Assembly (NCBI RefSeq): GCF_038562415.1
Contig: NZ_JBCFBA010000007.1
Span: 62,001 to 126,000 of the forward strand
Length of the DNA: 64,000 nucleotides
Direction of reading: 5' to 3'
From: Solidesulfovibrio sp.
GTDB taxonomy: Bacteria; Desulfobacterota; Desulfovibrionia; Desulfovibrionales; Desulfovibrionaceae
The notes beneath the pieces are model-generated. The model searched no databases and was not told the DNA's origin. It was given only the letters and a program-made list of their open reading frames with translations. Each line of letters starts with the position of its first letter. Position 1 is the first letter of the stretch. Shown one piece after another: positions 17,054-26,489 of the stretch. Both the position numbers and the translations under genes were made by a program.

Positions 17054-17992
17054 ATGAATACGACCCCCCAAAAAATATCCGTACTTCTTCCCGTCATGAA
17101 CGAAGAAGATAACATCTTGCCTCTCGTAGAGCGGCTTGTCCCTGTCCTCGAATCAGTTACTGAGGATTATGAGATCATATTTGTTGACGACGGTTCAAAA
17201 GACAATACCGCAGAAAAAATTCTTACCGCACGAAAATCAAATACAAAAATAGTTTTGATTAAACTTTCAAGAAATTTCGGACAACACTTCGCTGCACAGG
17301 CAGCTTTCGATTACTGCCATGGTGATCGTATTGTATGGATGGATGCGGATTTGCAAGAACCCCCCGAGGCAATTATCAGCCTACTCAACAAAATGGATGA
17401 AGGCTACGATGTTGTTTATGGTGTCAGAAAATCACTAGGCGGCCCTTTTTTCAAGAGAATGGGGTCATTGCTCTATATCTATGTGTTTAATAAACTTGTA
17501 AAACACCCGCAACCGATGAATGCCTCAGTCATGCGGATTTTAAACCGTAAATGTGTCGAAGCGATAAACATGATGCCCGAACGGGTTCGGTTCATCACAG
17601 CTTTAAACTCCTGGGTTGGCTTCAAATGGGCTGGCGTCGAAATCGATTATCACGTCAGGCGCTCCGGCAAGACAAAATACAATTTTTCAAAAAGGATTAA
17701 CAATGCCTTAGACGCCATCCTCTCATTCACAATGATTCCACTCAAATTCATCTCCATAGTCGGTTTTTTTATATCTTTGTTGAGCATTGCCTTTTCTTTG
17801 TGTATTCTATTAGCTTTCATCACAAAAATTTGGACAGCTGGCGTTGTTGGATGGACGACAATTGTAGTGTCGTTATTTTTTCTGGGTGGCGTACAAATGA
17901 TGTGCCTGGGTCTAATAGGTGAATATATCGGACGTATATACTTTGAAGTTAAAGCCAGACCTCTTTACATCATTGACAGCATTACAGACTAG
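17054..17992 (+). CDS. GtrB/DPM-type polyprenyl-phosphate glycosyltransferase
   Basis: A 312-residue family 2 glycosyltransferase. The GT-A core has ISVLLPVMNEEDN, VDDGSKDNT (44-52) and the metal-binding MDADLQEPPEAI (96-107). Two C-terminal transmembrane helices (about 230-257 and 268-291) are typical of GtrB/bactoprenol glucosyltransferases and ArnC-like enzymes. It should transfer a sugar from a nucleotide donor to undecaprenyl phosphate on the cytoplasmic face, giving a lipid-linked donor. The large membrane protein downstream could use that donor on the outer face, as in O-antigen modification systems. No GtrA-type flippase gene is adjacent. Confidence 0.9.
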   Translation: MNTTPQKISVLLPVMNEEDNILPLVERLVPVLESVTEDYEIIFVDDGSKDNTAEKILTARKSNTKIVLIKLSRNFGQHFAAQAAFDYCHGDRIVWMDADLQEPPEAIISLLNKMDEGYDVVYGVRKSLGGPFFKRMGSLLYIYVFNKLVKHPQPMNASVMRILNRKCVEAINMMPERVRFITALNSWVGFKWAGVEIDYHVRRSGKTKYNFSKRINNALDAILSFTMIPLKFISIVGFFISLLSIAFSLCILLAFITKIWTAGVVGWTTIVVSLFFLGGVQMMCLGLIGEYIGRIYFEVKARPLYIIDSITD

Positions 17993-18240
17993 AAACCTGA
18001 ATTTATTTTGACTGCTAAGCACCACACCACATCTCTTGACTGATACCATGAGCGCTTTTTTCGCAAACAAATCTATTTAATTAAAGAATATTGAGCTGCA
18101 CAGCCTCCATAATTCAACATGCTGTTGCGTATCCTTGTATCAAATACAGAGGCCGTTATACTTGGCACGGACCATGGTGTTCAACACCTTCAACGTTATC
18201 TTGATATATTTTGCTATCGGTATAATCGCAATCAGCAGTG

Positions 18241-20862
18241 ATGAATCAGCCACGCAAACTCTCATATAGCGTTCACCCGGCAGTCTGGGGTGCTATTGCG
18301 CTACTCTTCACCATCCAATTGATTGTCATCGGCAAGATGCGCGGGATTGGTGACCACGAAGGGTATCTGCTTAACACTTCACGGATTTTTTCTATCAATA
18401 CATACGAGGACGACGGATCTGCCAATATCGCCCTAGCACTGGGGCATGCCGAAAACCTTCCACGATACTTGCCCTATGGGATGGATATTGGTGGTCCATA
18501 TTTATATCTTGGACGCTTGGTTCTTCGAGCTGCCGATCGACTTGGATTGATCACCATCTTCGCCGACCCCTCGCTCTACCTCTTATACCCGGACACTTAT
18601 AAAAGCGTATGGAAAACGTTTGCCATATACAAAGCCGCCCTACTAATACTTGTTCCATTGTCACTGTCTTGGCTTTGTTCAAACCATTACAATAGGTCAT
18701 CCGGAATACTTGCCGCCTGGATATTCGTCGCCATGCCGTTTGTCCCAGGTTTCGAAACTCGTTTGAAAGTTGATTCGCTAGCTGTTGCCGTTGGATTGTT
18801 ATCCATAATACATCAACTTCAATACGTACGGACACGACAAGAACGATATTTTATATATGCAGCGATTTGGCTAGGCTTAACCCTGTCTATGAAATTTATT
18901 TTTATTCCAGCAGGGGTTACGCTAGCCTGTATTCATGCGTATTGCTCCATAAATCATCCTGGTCGACTGCATTATTTTTTTAAGAAAGGACTACTCGCAG
19001 CCTTTGCTCTTCTTGCAGTTTACGTAATGGCCAACCCCATGGCTCTATCCGGGTGGCTTGTATATGCACAATCGATAACTAGACACTTGGGAGAAAACAC
19101 AACAAATCCCATAAGCACGTTAAGTGCTTTATGGCTACGCTGGTCATCGCTAGATATTTTTTTGGGCCCGATTTTTATCTGGATTATCCCACCAGCTTTG
19201 ATATTATTTTCTTGGTTAATTTTTTATTCCAAGGAATACAGATTGCTCTTTGGCACATTACTTGCCTTACTTATTCTTCAGACAATATATTTCAGCGTCT
19301 CTTTCAGAGGCACTCTAGCCAATACTACATACTATTACTATTCACATTCTATTGTGGTAATTCCAATAATTTCGATATGCATCATATGGTTTCGAACCTT
19401 GACAATAGCCAAAATACCATGGCTCACCTTTCTCGTGACCCTGGCTATTTGTATTTCAATAATATTAACATTCAAGACTCAATTCAATATAATACGGTAT
19501 CTAACATCTTTAACAGACCGACAGAGTATGCTCCTTTGGATAAACCAGAATCTTCCACCAGGCACCTCCCTTGGTGTTCCTATTGAAAAAGACACGAACG
19601 TCATTAATACATTGATACAGGTTGATCCTTTTACCTACCGGGTTATACCAGTAGGAAAGGATGCTGCACTGGTCACCCAATTCAATCCTGATTACGTTTT
19701 ATGGGTACGCACCGATCCTTCGACTCCACCTCTCGCCGTTCCAGGATACACCCTGGCCGCTCGTTTTAATGATGGTGTTGAATTACCTCACAACCGTTAC
19801 GATCTCTACCAGGAAGAGGTCTATGAAATTTACGCTCGCAGAGAAAAAATATCGCCAAGAATTATTCCAAAATCACCCTGGGATCTGGAATATGATATTG
19901 GCCAGTTTGTGCGCCAAGATCCTGAACTACAATTCAATATTTTACAATTTCAAGGCTTGCACTTTTACCCAATCACATTAAATCTATTTCGTAAAACTCA
20001 AAGCACAGTAAGTCCTTTTCCAACCCAAGCTTTTGCAACATCCATACGATATGGTACTTCTCCATTGGCTTACATTCATCAAGCCGATCCTCTTTGTCTC
20101 ACTCTCTGGGGTATAAAGTACGTCATTGCAGATATGCGCCCTGAATCGGCTTTCGTTAAAAATACAATCACGACTCCAGAAGTACCCTTGGTGCCTGTGC
20201 AACGATTGCTCACTACTTTTGACAATCAAGCCAGGGAAATTGGGATTTTTAAAAATACAAGCTATTTAGGGCAAGCTTTTTTCGCTGCCGCACCTAATCC
20301 CTCAGAAGTGATCACGCTTCGCAAAGCACGAGGACGTCTCCTCGAACATCCGATAAAGACCTACGGTGAACTTTATCCAGGAAACTTGCTTCAAACCGGA
20401 AATATTAGCGCCTTAGAGGCACACTTTATTATCGAAACCGACACAACTGTAGACATTTTAATCAAAAATTCGCATTACAAGCAGTCATATCTTGTTGGCC
20501 CAGGTTATCATGACATTATTTTACCTTTTTCAGTCACCAAAACGAACGAGAGCGTTTCCTATGAAATCAATCCCATCTCAGAATCTGGGAAAATAACTGT
20601 TCATGCTTTATCGGCATCTCCCCTGCGACTGAAAAGAACACCCATCGTGTCGTTTAGTGATGTCGATCCGAACCATGGATTTGTGCATGTTGAAAGTACA
20701 GAACCAGGACGAGTTATTTTCGCTCTACCTGATCATGGATTATGGCGGGCTGAAGTGGATGGGCAGAAGGTAAAAACCATGCCAGGCCCTGCAGGATGTA
20801 TTTCTGTTCCAATACCTGCAGGCGAACATTTCATAGCTTTGAGGACAACATTTTTAGAATGA
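18241..20862 (+). CDS. Large YfhO/GT39-like membrane glycosyltransferase candidate
   Basis: An 873-residue protein starting at ATG 18241 (a GTG codon directly upstream is an alternative). The first 430 residues contain about 10-12 transmembrane segments, with an early periplasmic loop RGIGDHEGYLLNTSR reminiscent of the acidic catalytic loop of lipid-dependent GT-C enzymes. The remaining 440 residues form a large soluble region. Its end (RVIFALPDHGLWRAEVDGQK, then IPAGEHFIALR) resembles the C-terminal domain of YfhO-type membrane proteins. The function is inferred: transfer of sugar from a polyprenyl-phosphate donor, probably made by the GtrB-like enzyme just upstream. The stop overlaps the start of the methyltransferase gene (ATGA). 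AT-rich. Confidence 0.7.
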   Translation: MNQPRKLSYSVHPAVWGAIALLFTIQLIVIGKMRGIGDHEGYLLNTSRIFSINTYEDDGSANIALALGHAENLPRYLPYGMDIGGPYLYLGRLVLRAADRLGLITIFADPSLYLLYPDTYKSVWKTFAIYKAALLILVPLSLSWLCSNHYNRSSGILAAWIFVAMPFVPGFETRLKVDSLAVAVGLLSIIHQLQYVRTRQERYFIYAAIWLGLTLSMKFIFIPAGVTLACIHAYCSINHPGRLHYFFKKGLLAAFALLAVYVMANPMALSGWLVYAQSITRHLGENTTNPISTLSALWLRWSSLDIFLGPIFIWIIPPALILFSWLIFYSKEYRLLFGTLLALLILQTIYFSVSFRGTLANTTYYYYSHSIVVIPIISICIIWFRTLTIAKIPWLTFLVTLAICISIILTFKTQFNIIRYLTSLTDRQSMLLWINQNLPPGTSLGVPIEKDTNVINTLIQVDPFTYRVIPVGKDAALVTQFNPDYVLWVRTDPSTPPLAVPGYTLAARFNDGVELPHNRYDLYQEEVYEIYARREKISPRIIPKSPWDLEYDIGQFVRQDPELQFNILQFQGLHFYPITLNLFRKTQSTVSPFPTQAFATSIRYGTSPLAYIHQADPLCLTLWGIKYVIADMRPESAFVKNTITTPEVPLVPVQRLLTTFDNQAREIGIFKNTSYLGQAFFAAAPNPSEVITLRKARGRLLEHPIKTYGELYPGNLLQTGNISALEAHFIIETDTTVDILIKNSHYKQSYLVGPGYHDIILPFSVTKTNESVSYEINPISESGKITVHALSASPLRLKRTPIVSFSDVDPNHGFVHVESTEPGRVIFALPDHGLWRAEVDGQKVKTMPGPAGCISVPIPAGEHFIALRTTFLE

Positions 20863-21680
20863 ACCAATGCAAATTATCCAAAATTCGCCGAATTGTAGAC
20901 AGCAGTGTCTTTTTCCAAATACGAAATGAGCATGTGCTGCTCGGCGACATTAGCAGAAATACGCAAAGAACCGCTGGGCAGGGTTGTCTCGGGCGTTTGA
21001 AAGATTTTTTCAAACGCCATGGGAAGCTTTATTCTTTTCTGACGGCAACACTGACTTCTGTTCGCATTTCAAATCAATTCAAGCGAGAACTTGATTTCGT
21101 ATTGCAACGATATGGTGAAAATTCTGTCATTTTAAACATAGGGAGTGGGCCTTCACGCATCAAGAATCGTAATGACATTATTAATGTTGACATTTTTGCC
21201 TTTGATGCGGTCGATGTTTGCATTGGTCCTGGGCCGTTGCCCTTTAAAAACGACAGCATCGATCTCCTTATCAGTATAGCTACACTTGAGCACATTTCTG
21301 ACCCAATCGCGATAGTGCACGAATTTCGACGTGTACTGAAAGATGGCGGTGAAATGTTACTCTATATTCCTTTTATGCAACCTTTCCACGCCGCACCTTC
21401 AGACTTTCAACGCTGGACAGAAGAAGGCTGTAAAATTCTTTGCTCTGATTTTCCTCATGTTTCTTCGGGAATCGGTGCCGGGCCAACATCGGGATTCCTC
21501 TGGATTGGTTGCGAGTGGTTAGCGCTTATTCTCAGCTTCGGGAACACAACCTGCCATTCGTTGTTAAGTCTCTTGTTTATGGTAATAACCTGCCCCCTCA
21601 AGTATCTTGATGCTCTGTTCGAACGTAACCCCAATGCAAAATATATAGCTAGCGCTTTTTATGTTCTGGCCAAAAAGTAG
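20859..21680 (+). CDS. Class I SAM-dependent methyltransferase
   Basis: A 273-residue protein. The ATG at 20859 overlaps the preceding stop codon, so it is translationally coupled to the large membrane protein. After about 80 residues the methyltransferase fold appears: motif I VILNIGSGPSRI, the acidic end of strand 2 NVDIFAFDAVD, then PFKNDSIDLLISIATLEH and FRRVLKDGGEMLLYIPF. This is the Methyltransf_11-like pattern. A hydrophobic segment near residues 218-240 could touch the membrane. Its place in the island suggests methylation of a sugar or glycan end; the substrate is not visible from sequence. Confidence 0.82.
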   Translation: MNQCKLSKIRRIVDSSVFFQIRNEHVLLGDISRNTQRTAGQGCLGRLKDFFKRHGKLYSFLTATLTSVRISNQFKRELDFVLQRYGENSVILNIGSGPSRIKNRNDIINVDIFAFDAVDVCIGPGPLPFKNDSIDLLISIATLEHISDPIAIVHEFRRVLKDGGEMLLYIPFMQPFHAAPSDFQRWTEEGCKILCSDFPHVSSGIGAGPTSGFLWIGCEWLALILSFGNTTCHSLLSLLFMVITCPLKYLDALFERNPNAKYIASAFYVLAKK

Positions 21681-21937
21681 GACTCTGTAAGGATTCGTCC
21701 ACCTCGTTTTTTGCTTTAACAAACTTGCTGACAACCTGCGTACTGGCATTTTATTGTTGGAACATTCGATCATGCCGTCTCCATTCCGATACCGACCCAA
21801 AATCTTCGGAACATGTAGCAAGCGCCACCAATCATGGGTAATTTTTACTAGGAACAATAGTTGCAATTATTATGAAAGCATGTTGCCAGAATATCCTCAC
21901 TGACGGTCTTCTGTAATCCATCCAATGGGGTAACCCT

Positions 21938-23245
21938 ATGTCTTTTCCCAGAAACATGCTCTTTTCAAGCTATTATCGAATAAAAAAATTATCTTCCCAG
22001 GTTTTGGGCATTATTTCTTTTGTCATGCTAAAAATATCAACCCCAATATTGCTTGTACTGCTTTTACTCATTGGTACATATGAACTTTATCTTCGACTGA
22101 CATCTGGTTATTTCACGCCATTGATCTATACTTTCAAAGACAACATTGGATTTGTTTACGATCATTTCGCAGCACCCAACGTTGTCAATGCGTTCGGATT
22201 TGTCGATAAAGACCGTAATCCAAACATCAACGACAGAAAACGCGTACTCATTGTTGGTGATTCGTTTGTCAGTGGCACGTCACTTGCCGAGCAGATAGAA
22301 CGCGATTTAAACAAAGCAATTCCTGAAGAACACTTCGAGGTCATTCCCATGGGGTTTCCTGGAATCGGCCTTGGAAATATGTACTCTTTTGTCGAGCAGT
22401 ATGGTTTGCTTTTTAAGCCTGTCGCCGTTGTCGCCATTTTCAATTCATCCACTTTGGCAAATAATTCACGACTACTGGAATCGATTAAACTCGGATCGCA
22501 TCCAGATCATTCCATGCGCTTGTTTTTCGAAGAAGACAATGGACAATGCCATAAAATGCCTATCGATTCCAATTTTCAACAATATTTTCTCAAAGAATTG
22601 CCAGCCAGGCAGAGCAATACACTTTATACCGAAATCGACAACTTCCTGAAATCGACCATAGGCCGTCTTTATGTTTTTAGCTGGCTAAACGATATTGTCA
22701 TGAGCAGAGATCAATACGCCTTTCTTTCACGAGATAACGAATTCGCTTATCGATATTATCAATTACGATCGACGCCGTCCTTTAATCAGCAATTGTCTGA
22801 TTGGTTGTTCCCTGCCGACCTCGATATAAACAATATGTTTTGGATTTCAACGGAAGAATTGCCCGTCGTTTTTCGTAGCGCATTAAATTCCACAAAATGT
22901 GCCTTCATTGAATTCAACAAACTCGCTTCTGCAAATGACTTCAAATTCATCGTCGCAATATCGGACGATTGCTCAGCACAAAATTCATTACAAAAAAGTG
23001 AATTTCAATACCGATCAGACAAAACACAACGCCACTTCATTGACCAAGGATATAAAAATAAGGTTGTGACAATAGCCGAAGAAACAAGAACAAAGTATAT
23101 TGACCTTTTTAATGCTTTTAAAATCAATCAAGACGCTTTTCATCAATATCAGAATATTCACTGGAATGAAGAAGGAATCAAGATAGCCGCTTTTAGCATC
23201 AGTAAATACATTGTTTCGACATTGTCCATCAACCAAACACCATAA
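21938..23245 (+). CDS. Second membrane-anchored SGNH-like protein, with Asp to Asn change
   Basis: A 435-residue protein with one strong N-terminal transmembrane helix (about 30-50) and an extracytoplasmic domain. It has the nucleophile block VLIVGDSFVSGTS (Ser119) and a C-terminal NIHWNEEG block. Here the histidine (His408) is kept but the usual aspartate two residues earlier is asparagine (Asn406). It may therefore be a weak enzyme or a binding protein, or another acidic residue may serve. It ends the AT-rich island; a 15-bp hairpin follows. The paralogous protein upstream (15575-16948) keeps the standard D-x-H pair. A role in acylating the surface glycan is inferred. Confidence 0.72.
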   Translation: MSFPRNMLFSSYYRIKKLSSQVLGIISFVMLKISTPILLVLLLLIGTYELYLRLTSGYFTPLIYTFKDNIGFVYDHFAAPNVVNAFGFVDKDRNPNINDRKRVLIVGDSFVSGTSLAEQIERDLNKAIPEEHFEVIPMGFPGIGLGNMYSFVEQYGLLFKPVAVVAIFNSSTLANNSRLLESIKLGSHPDHSMRLFFEEDNGQCHKMPIDSNFQQYFLKELPARQSNTLYTEIDNFLKSTIGRLYVFSWLNDIVMSRDQYAFLSRDNEFAYRYYQLRSTPSFNQQLSDWLFPADLDINNMFWISTEELPVVFRSALNSTKCAFIEFNKLASANDFKFIVAISDDCSAQNSLQKSEFQYRSDKTQRHFIDQGYKNKVVTIAEETRTKYIDLFNAFKINQDAFHQYQNIHWNEEGIKIAAFSISKYIVSTLSINQTP

Positions 23246-23288
23246 TGCTCCCTCCGCCAGTCGCCTGGCCTACCTGCTGCACGGCTTT

Positions 23289-23323
23289 GGCCCGTCCGGC
23301 GGCGCGCTGCCGCCGGACGGGCC
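23289..23323. terminator. Strong hairpin between convergent genes
   Basis: A perfect 15-bp stem GGCCCGTCCGGCGGC / GCCGCCGGACGGGCC with a 5-base loop, in the 86-base gap between the SGNH gene (plus) and cysK (minus). There is no T-run on either side; it probably acts for both directions. Confidence 0.6.
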
Positions 23324-23331
23324 ACATGACA

Positions 23332-24291
23332 CTATTCGTTGCCGACCCCTTCGAACAAGACCGTAGACAGATAGCGTTCCGCCGCATCGGGCAGAATCAC
23401 GACAATGGTCTTGCCGGCAAACGCGTCAAGACCGGCCAGGCGTATCGCCGCCGCCGCCGCCGCGCCCGCGGATATGCCGGCCAGGAGACCCTCTTCCTTG
23501 GCCAGGCGCCGGGATACGGCGATGGCTTCCTCGTTTTCGATCTGTTCCACCCGGTCGAGCAGCGACAGGTCGAGGGTGTCCGGAATGAACCCGGCACCGA
23601 TGCCTTGAATCTTGTGCGGACCGGGTTTTATCGGCTCGCCGGCCAGGGCCTGGCTGATGACCGGACTCGTTTTGGGTTCCACGGCCACCGAGACGATCGC
23701 CTTGCCCCTGGTGTTTTTGAGGTACCGCGAAACGCCGGTGATCGTGCCGCCGGTGCCGACGCCGGAAACGAGCACATCCACTGCCCCGTCGGTGGCGTCC
23801 CAAATCTCGGGGCCGGTCGTCTGCTCATGGATGGCCGGATTGGCCGGGTTTTTGAATTGTTGCGGCAGGAAATACCGCGTCGGTTCGGACGCCTTGATCT
23901 CCTCGGCCCGGCGTACCGCCCCGGCCATGCCTTCCGATCCGGGAGTCAGCACCAGCTTGGCCCCCAGAAAGGCCAGCACGCGCCGGCGTTCCAGGCTCAT
24001 GGTCTCGGGCATGGTCAGGGTCAGCGGATACCCCTTGGCCGCGGCCACGAAGGCCAGGGCGATGCCGGTATTGCCGCTGGTGGGCTCGATGATCTCCCTG
24101 CCCGGGGAAAGTTCCCCGCGTCTTTCCGCGTCCTCGATCATGGCCGTGCCAATGCGGTCCTTGACGGAATAGGCGGGGTTTCTCCCCTCGATCTTGGCCA
24201 GGACCACCGCCTTGTCGCCGGCGATCCGGTTGAGGCGCACCAGCGGGGTGCGACCGACGGAACGGGATGCATCCGAAAAGACCTGTGACAT
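23332..24291 (-). CDS. cysK: Cysteine synthase A (O-acetylserine sulfhydrylase)
   Basis: A 319-residue PLP enzyme of the CysK family. It forms cysteine from O-acetylserine and sulfide, a natural partner of sulfate reduction. Visible features are the PLP lysine in [11 protein letters not shown] (Lys44), the substrate loop [11 protein letters not shown], the phosphate loop [15 protein letters not shown] and [11 protein letters not shown] near the C-terminus. Length is normal for the family. The ATG at 24291 has GAGGAGG upstream; the longer open frame beyond it is not coding. No cysE lies in the window. An 18-bp palindrome about 150 bases upstream (24443-24460) is a candidate operator. Confidence 0.95.
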   Translation of the reverse strand: MSQVFSDASRSVGRTPLVRLNRIAGDKAVVLAKIEGRNPAYSVKDRIGTAMIEDAERRGELSPGREIIEPTSGNTGIALAFVAAAKGYPLTLTMPETMSLERRRVLAFLGAKLVLTPGSEGMAGAVRRAEEIKASEPTRYFLPQQFKNPANPAIHEQTTGPEIWDATDGAVDVLVSGVGTGGTITGVSRYLKNTRGKAIVSVAVEPKTSPVISQALAGEPIKPGPHKIQGIGAGFIPDTLDLSLLDRVEQIENEEAIAVSRRLAKEEGLLAGISAGAAAAAAIRLAGLDAFAGKTIVVILPDAAERYLSTVLFEGVGNE

Positions 24292-24442
24292 GCTTGCCTC
24301 CTCGTCGTGCCTGGGCTGCGACTCCGGCCGAACCGTGTCCGCATCCGGCCGGGATCGCTCGCCGTACCTCGTAAATATCATTAATACGACCAGACTGGTG
24401 ATGTAAATACAGAAACCGTGCCGCCTTGTCGAGGACTTTCCG

Positions 24443-24460
24443 GGAAATTTGAAAATTTCC
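24443..24460. promoter_or_regulatory. Perfect palindrome in the divergent cysK promoter region
   Basis: GGAAATTT-ga-AAATTTCC: two perfect 8-base arms around a 2-base centre. It lies in the 319-base gap between cysK (minus, start 24291) and the MptE-like gene (plus, start 24611). The arms are too AT-rich and the spacer too short for a terminator, so a dimeric regulator's binding site is more likely. Confidence 0.5.
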
Positions 24461-24610
24461 TTCCCGGTTGCCATGCATCCTGCCCCAGGGCAGACCCCGA
24501 CACGCCTGCCCCTTTCCACCGGCACCGAGGCCATTCCGAACCGCCCGGGCTTGCCTCCCGCTGCCGGCTTCCCTATGCTCGGCGGATCACGCCGCAAGAA
24601 GGATCGTCCT

Positions 24611-26434
24611 ATGCCCTTGCCCGCATTTCTGGCCGTCAACGACGCCGTCCCGGAACTCGACGGCCAATGCCTTGCCTGCCTCGGCCGCCCGGAGGTTCTC
24701 CCCGAGCGCCACCGCGGCACGACCCTCGTGTTTGACACCGTCACCGAGGAGACCCTTGCCCATATCGCCGCCCTGGACCCGAAGCTCATGGCCGAAGGCC
24801 TGGTCATCGTCACCTCGACCCCGGAGCACCAGGCGCGCCCGCGGGCCGTGCTGCGGGCGCAAAAGCTGCTGGCCTACCTGTTCGTGAAAAACGTCTTGAT
24901 GCCGGCAGGCTCCACGCGGGTTCCCGATCCCCTGCACCTGCGGCCCGACAACGCGCCGCCGGAATACCTGCATCAGCTCAACATCTATCGCAACACGCCC
25001 CTGCACCTGCGCCACTGCCTGGTGGACAAGCTGGAAAAACAACGCGTGGGCCTGCCCTGCCTGCTGCTGCTGCCGGGGCCGTCCCTGTCGCAACTCGCCC
25101 CCTCCTTGCGGGAACTGAACCGGCGCTTCCTGACCGTGGCCATCTCCCGCAGCCTGCCCTTTTTGCGCCAAAACGGCCTCAAGCCCGACATCCTGCTGCA
25201 AATCGACACCGTCCCCATGCAGCAGCATTTCCACGATCCCGACGAGCGGTTCCCCGACTCCGTGCTGCTGACCCTGTCCCTGGCCCCGGTCCACGGCATC
25301 GCCCCGCGCTTTCGCCGGGTGTTTTTCATCGACAGCTTCAACCTGGCGGCCCTGCCCAATACGGCCAGAATCCGGGAATCCTGGCTCAGCTCGCTGCTGG
25401 CCGTTCTCGGCTGCGCCGAAGCCCTGCATGCCCCGCGTGTGCTGCTGGCCGGAGCCGACCTGCGCCTGGTGGGCAATGCCACCTATTTCAACGAGGGCGA
25501 GGGCGACCTCGGCCCGGGGCTGGACCAGCCCGCCGCGCCCATGCGCTGCCACGACGGGGACACCGTCGTTCTCCCCGACGCCATGGGCCGCCCGGCCCAC
25601 ACCAGGCTGCAGTATTTCGCCTCCGCCGGCGAAGCCGAGCTGTTCGCCACCCAAATCCAGGCCGACAAGGGGACAACCTTCGGCAACCTCTCGCCGGTGA
25701 GCATCCTCGACCAGGCGATCTTTCCCCCCGTGGCGCTTGAAGAGGCGCTGGCCGCCCCGGCAATCGACAAGCGCGTCCTTATGGCCAAGGCCGACGCGGC
25801 CGACACCGCCAGCGAAACCATTTCCCTGCGCTCCTTGCGGGCCACGTACAGCCGCGAGATGCAAAACGCCCGCAAGGACCGCGACCTCATGACCTGCCTG
25901 CACCTGGGCGGGGCCGAGGCGCTGGAGCGTCATGTCTGCTTCCGCTATGTCCGGGACAACCTGCCCTGGTTCCGCCCGAAGGACGTATCCAAGCAGGGGC
26001 TGGTGGCCGCCAACCTGGCCGGGGAGCTGTACCGGGCGGCCCGCTTCGCCCGAAACGTCACCACCCTCCACCTGCTGGGCGCCAAAGGCTCGGCCGTGCC
26101 GGTGTTGGCCACGGCCGAGGAGGAGGCCTGGGCCCGCCGGGGGCTCTCCCAGTGGCGGCCGGACTGGAAATGGCGCTTCTGCGGCATCAGGACCCTGGGC
26201 TACGAGGCGCCCATGCCCACGGGCGGCGGCGTCGAACTCGCCTCCTTGTGCGACTGGCTTTCCTTCCAAGACGCGGTGGTCATCTCGCCCGGCCTGGCCA
26301 GGGAGTTCGACTACGTCCTGTCCCTGGTCTCGGGCGAAAACGTGATGCCCCTGGAGGAACTGCTCGCCTACCGGCCGGTGGCCGGGGAAGACGGCCAGGA
26401 GGGCCAGGCCGGCGACGAGCCCGCCGCCCCGTGA
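24611..26434 (+). CDS. MptE-like (DUF115) protein, motility accessory factor type
   Basis: A 607-residue protein. The central region (about 140-330) resembles DUF115 / 6-hydroxymethylpterin diphosphokinase MptE-like proteins: [40 protein letters not shown] and DILLQIDT, then [12 protein letters not shown]. In flagellated bacteria this family includes the Maf proteins that attach nonulosonic acids to flagellin. The start at 24611 follows AAGGA. Nearby genes encode a glycosyltransferase and a NeuB-type sialic or pseudaminic acid synthase, which supports a role in glycosylation rather than pterin synthesis. The exact acceptor is unknown; no flagellin gene is in the window. Confidence 0.68.
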   Translation: MPLPAFLAVNDAVPELDGQCLACLGRPEVLPERHRGTTLVFDTVTEETLAHIAALDPKLMAEGLVIVTSTPEHQARPRAVLRAQKLLAYLFVKNVLMPAGSTRVPDPLHLRPDNAPPEYLHQLNIYRNTPLHLRHCLVDKLEKQRVGLPCLLLLPGPSLSQLAPSLRELNRRFLTVAISRSLPFLRQNGLKPDILLQIDTVPMQQHFHDPDERFPDSVLLTLSLAPVHGIAPRFRRVFFIDSFNLAALPNTARIRESWLSSLLAVLGCAEALHAPRVLLAGADLRLVGNATYFNEGEGDLGPGLDQPAAPMRCHDGDTVVLPDAMGRPAHTRLQYFASAGEAELFATQIQADKGTTFGNLSPVSILDQAIFPPVALEEALAAPAIDKRVLMAKADAADTASETISLRSLRATYSREMQNARKDRDLMTCLHLGGAEALERHVCFRYVRDNLPWFRPKDVSKQGLVAANLAGELYRAARFARNVTTLHLLGAKGSAVPVLATAEEEAWARRGLSQWRPDWKWRFCGIRTLGYEAPMPTGGGVELASLCDWLSFQDAVVISPGLAREFDYVLSLVSGENVMPLEELLAYRPVAGEDGQEGQAGDEPAAP

Positions 26435-26489
26435 GGCAAGACTGGGTTCGGGACAGCGACGACCCGGCCGGGCTTTTCAGAAGGCAACG

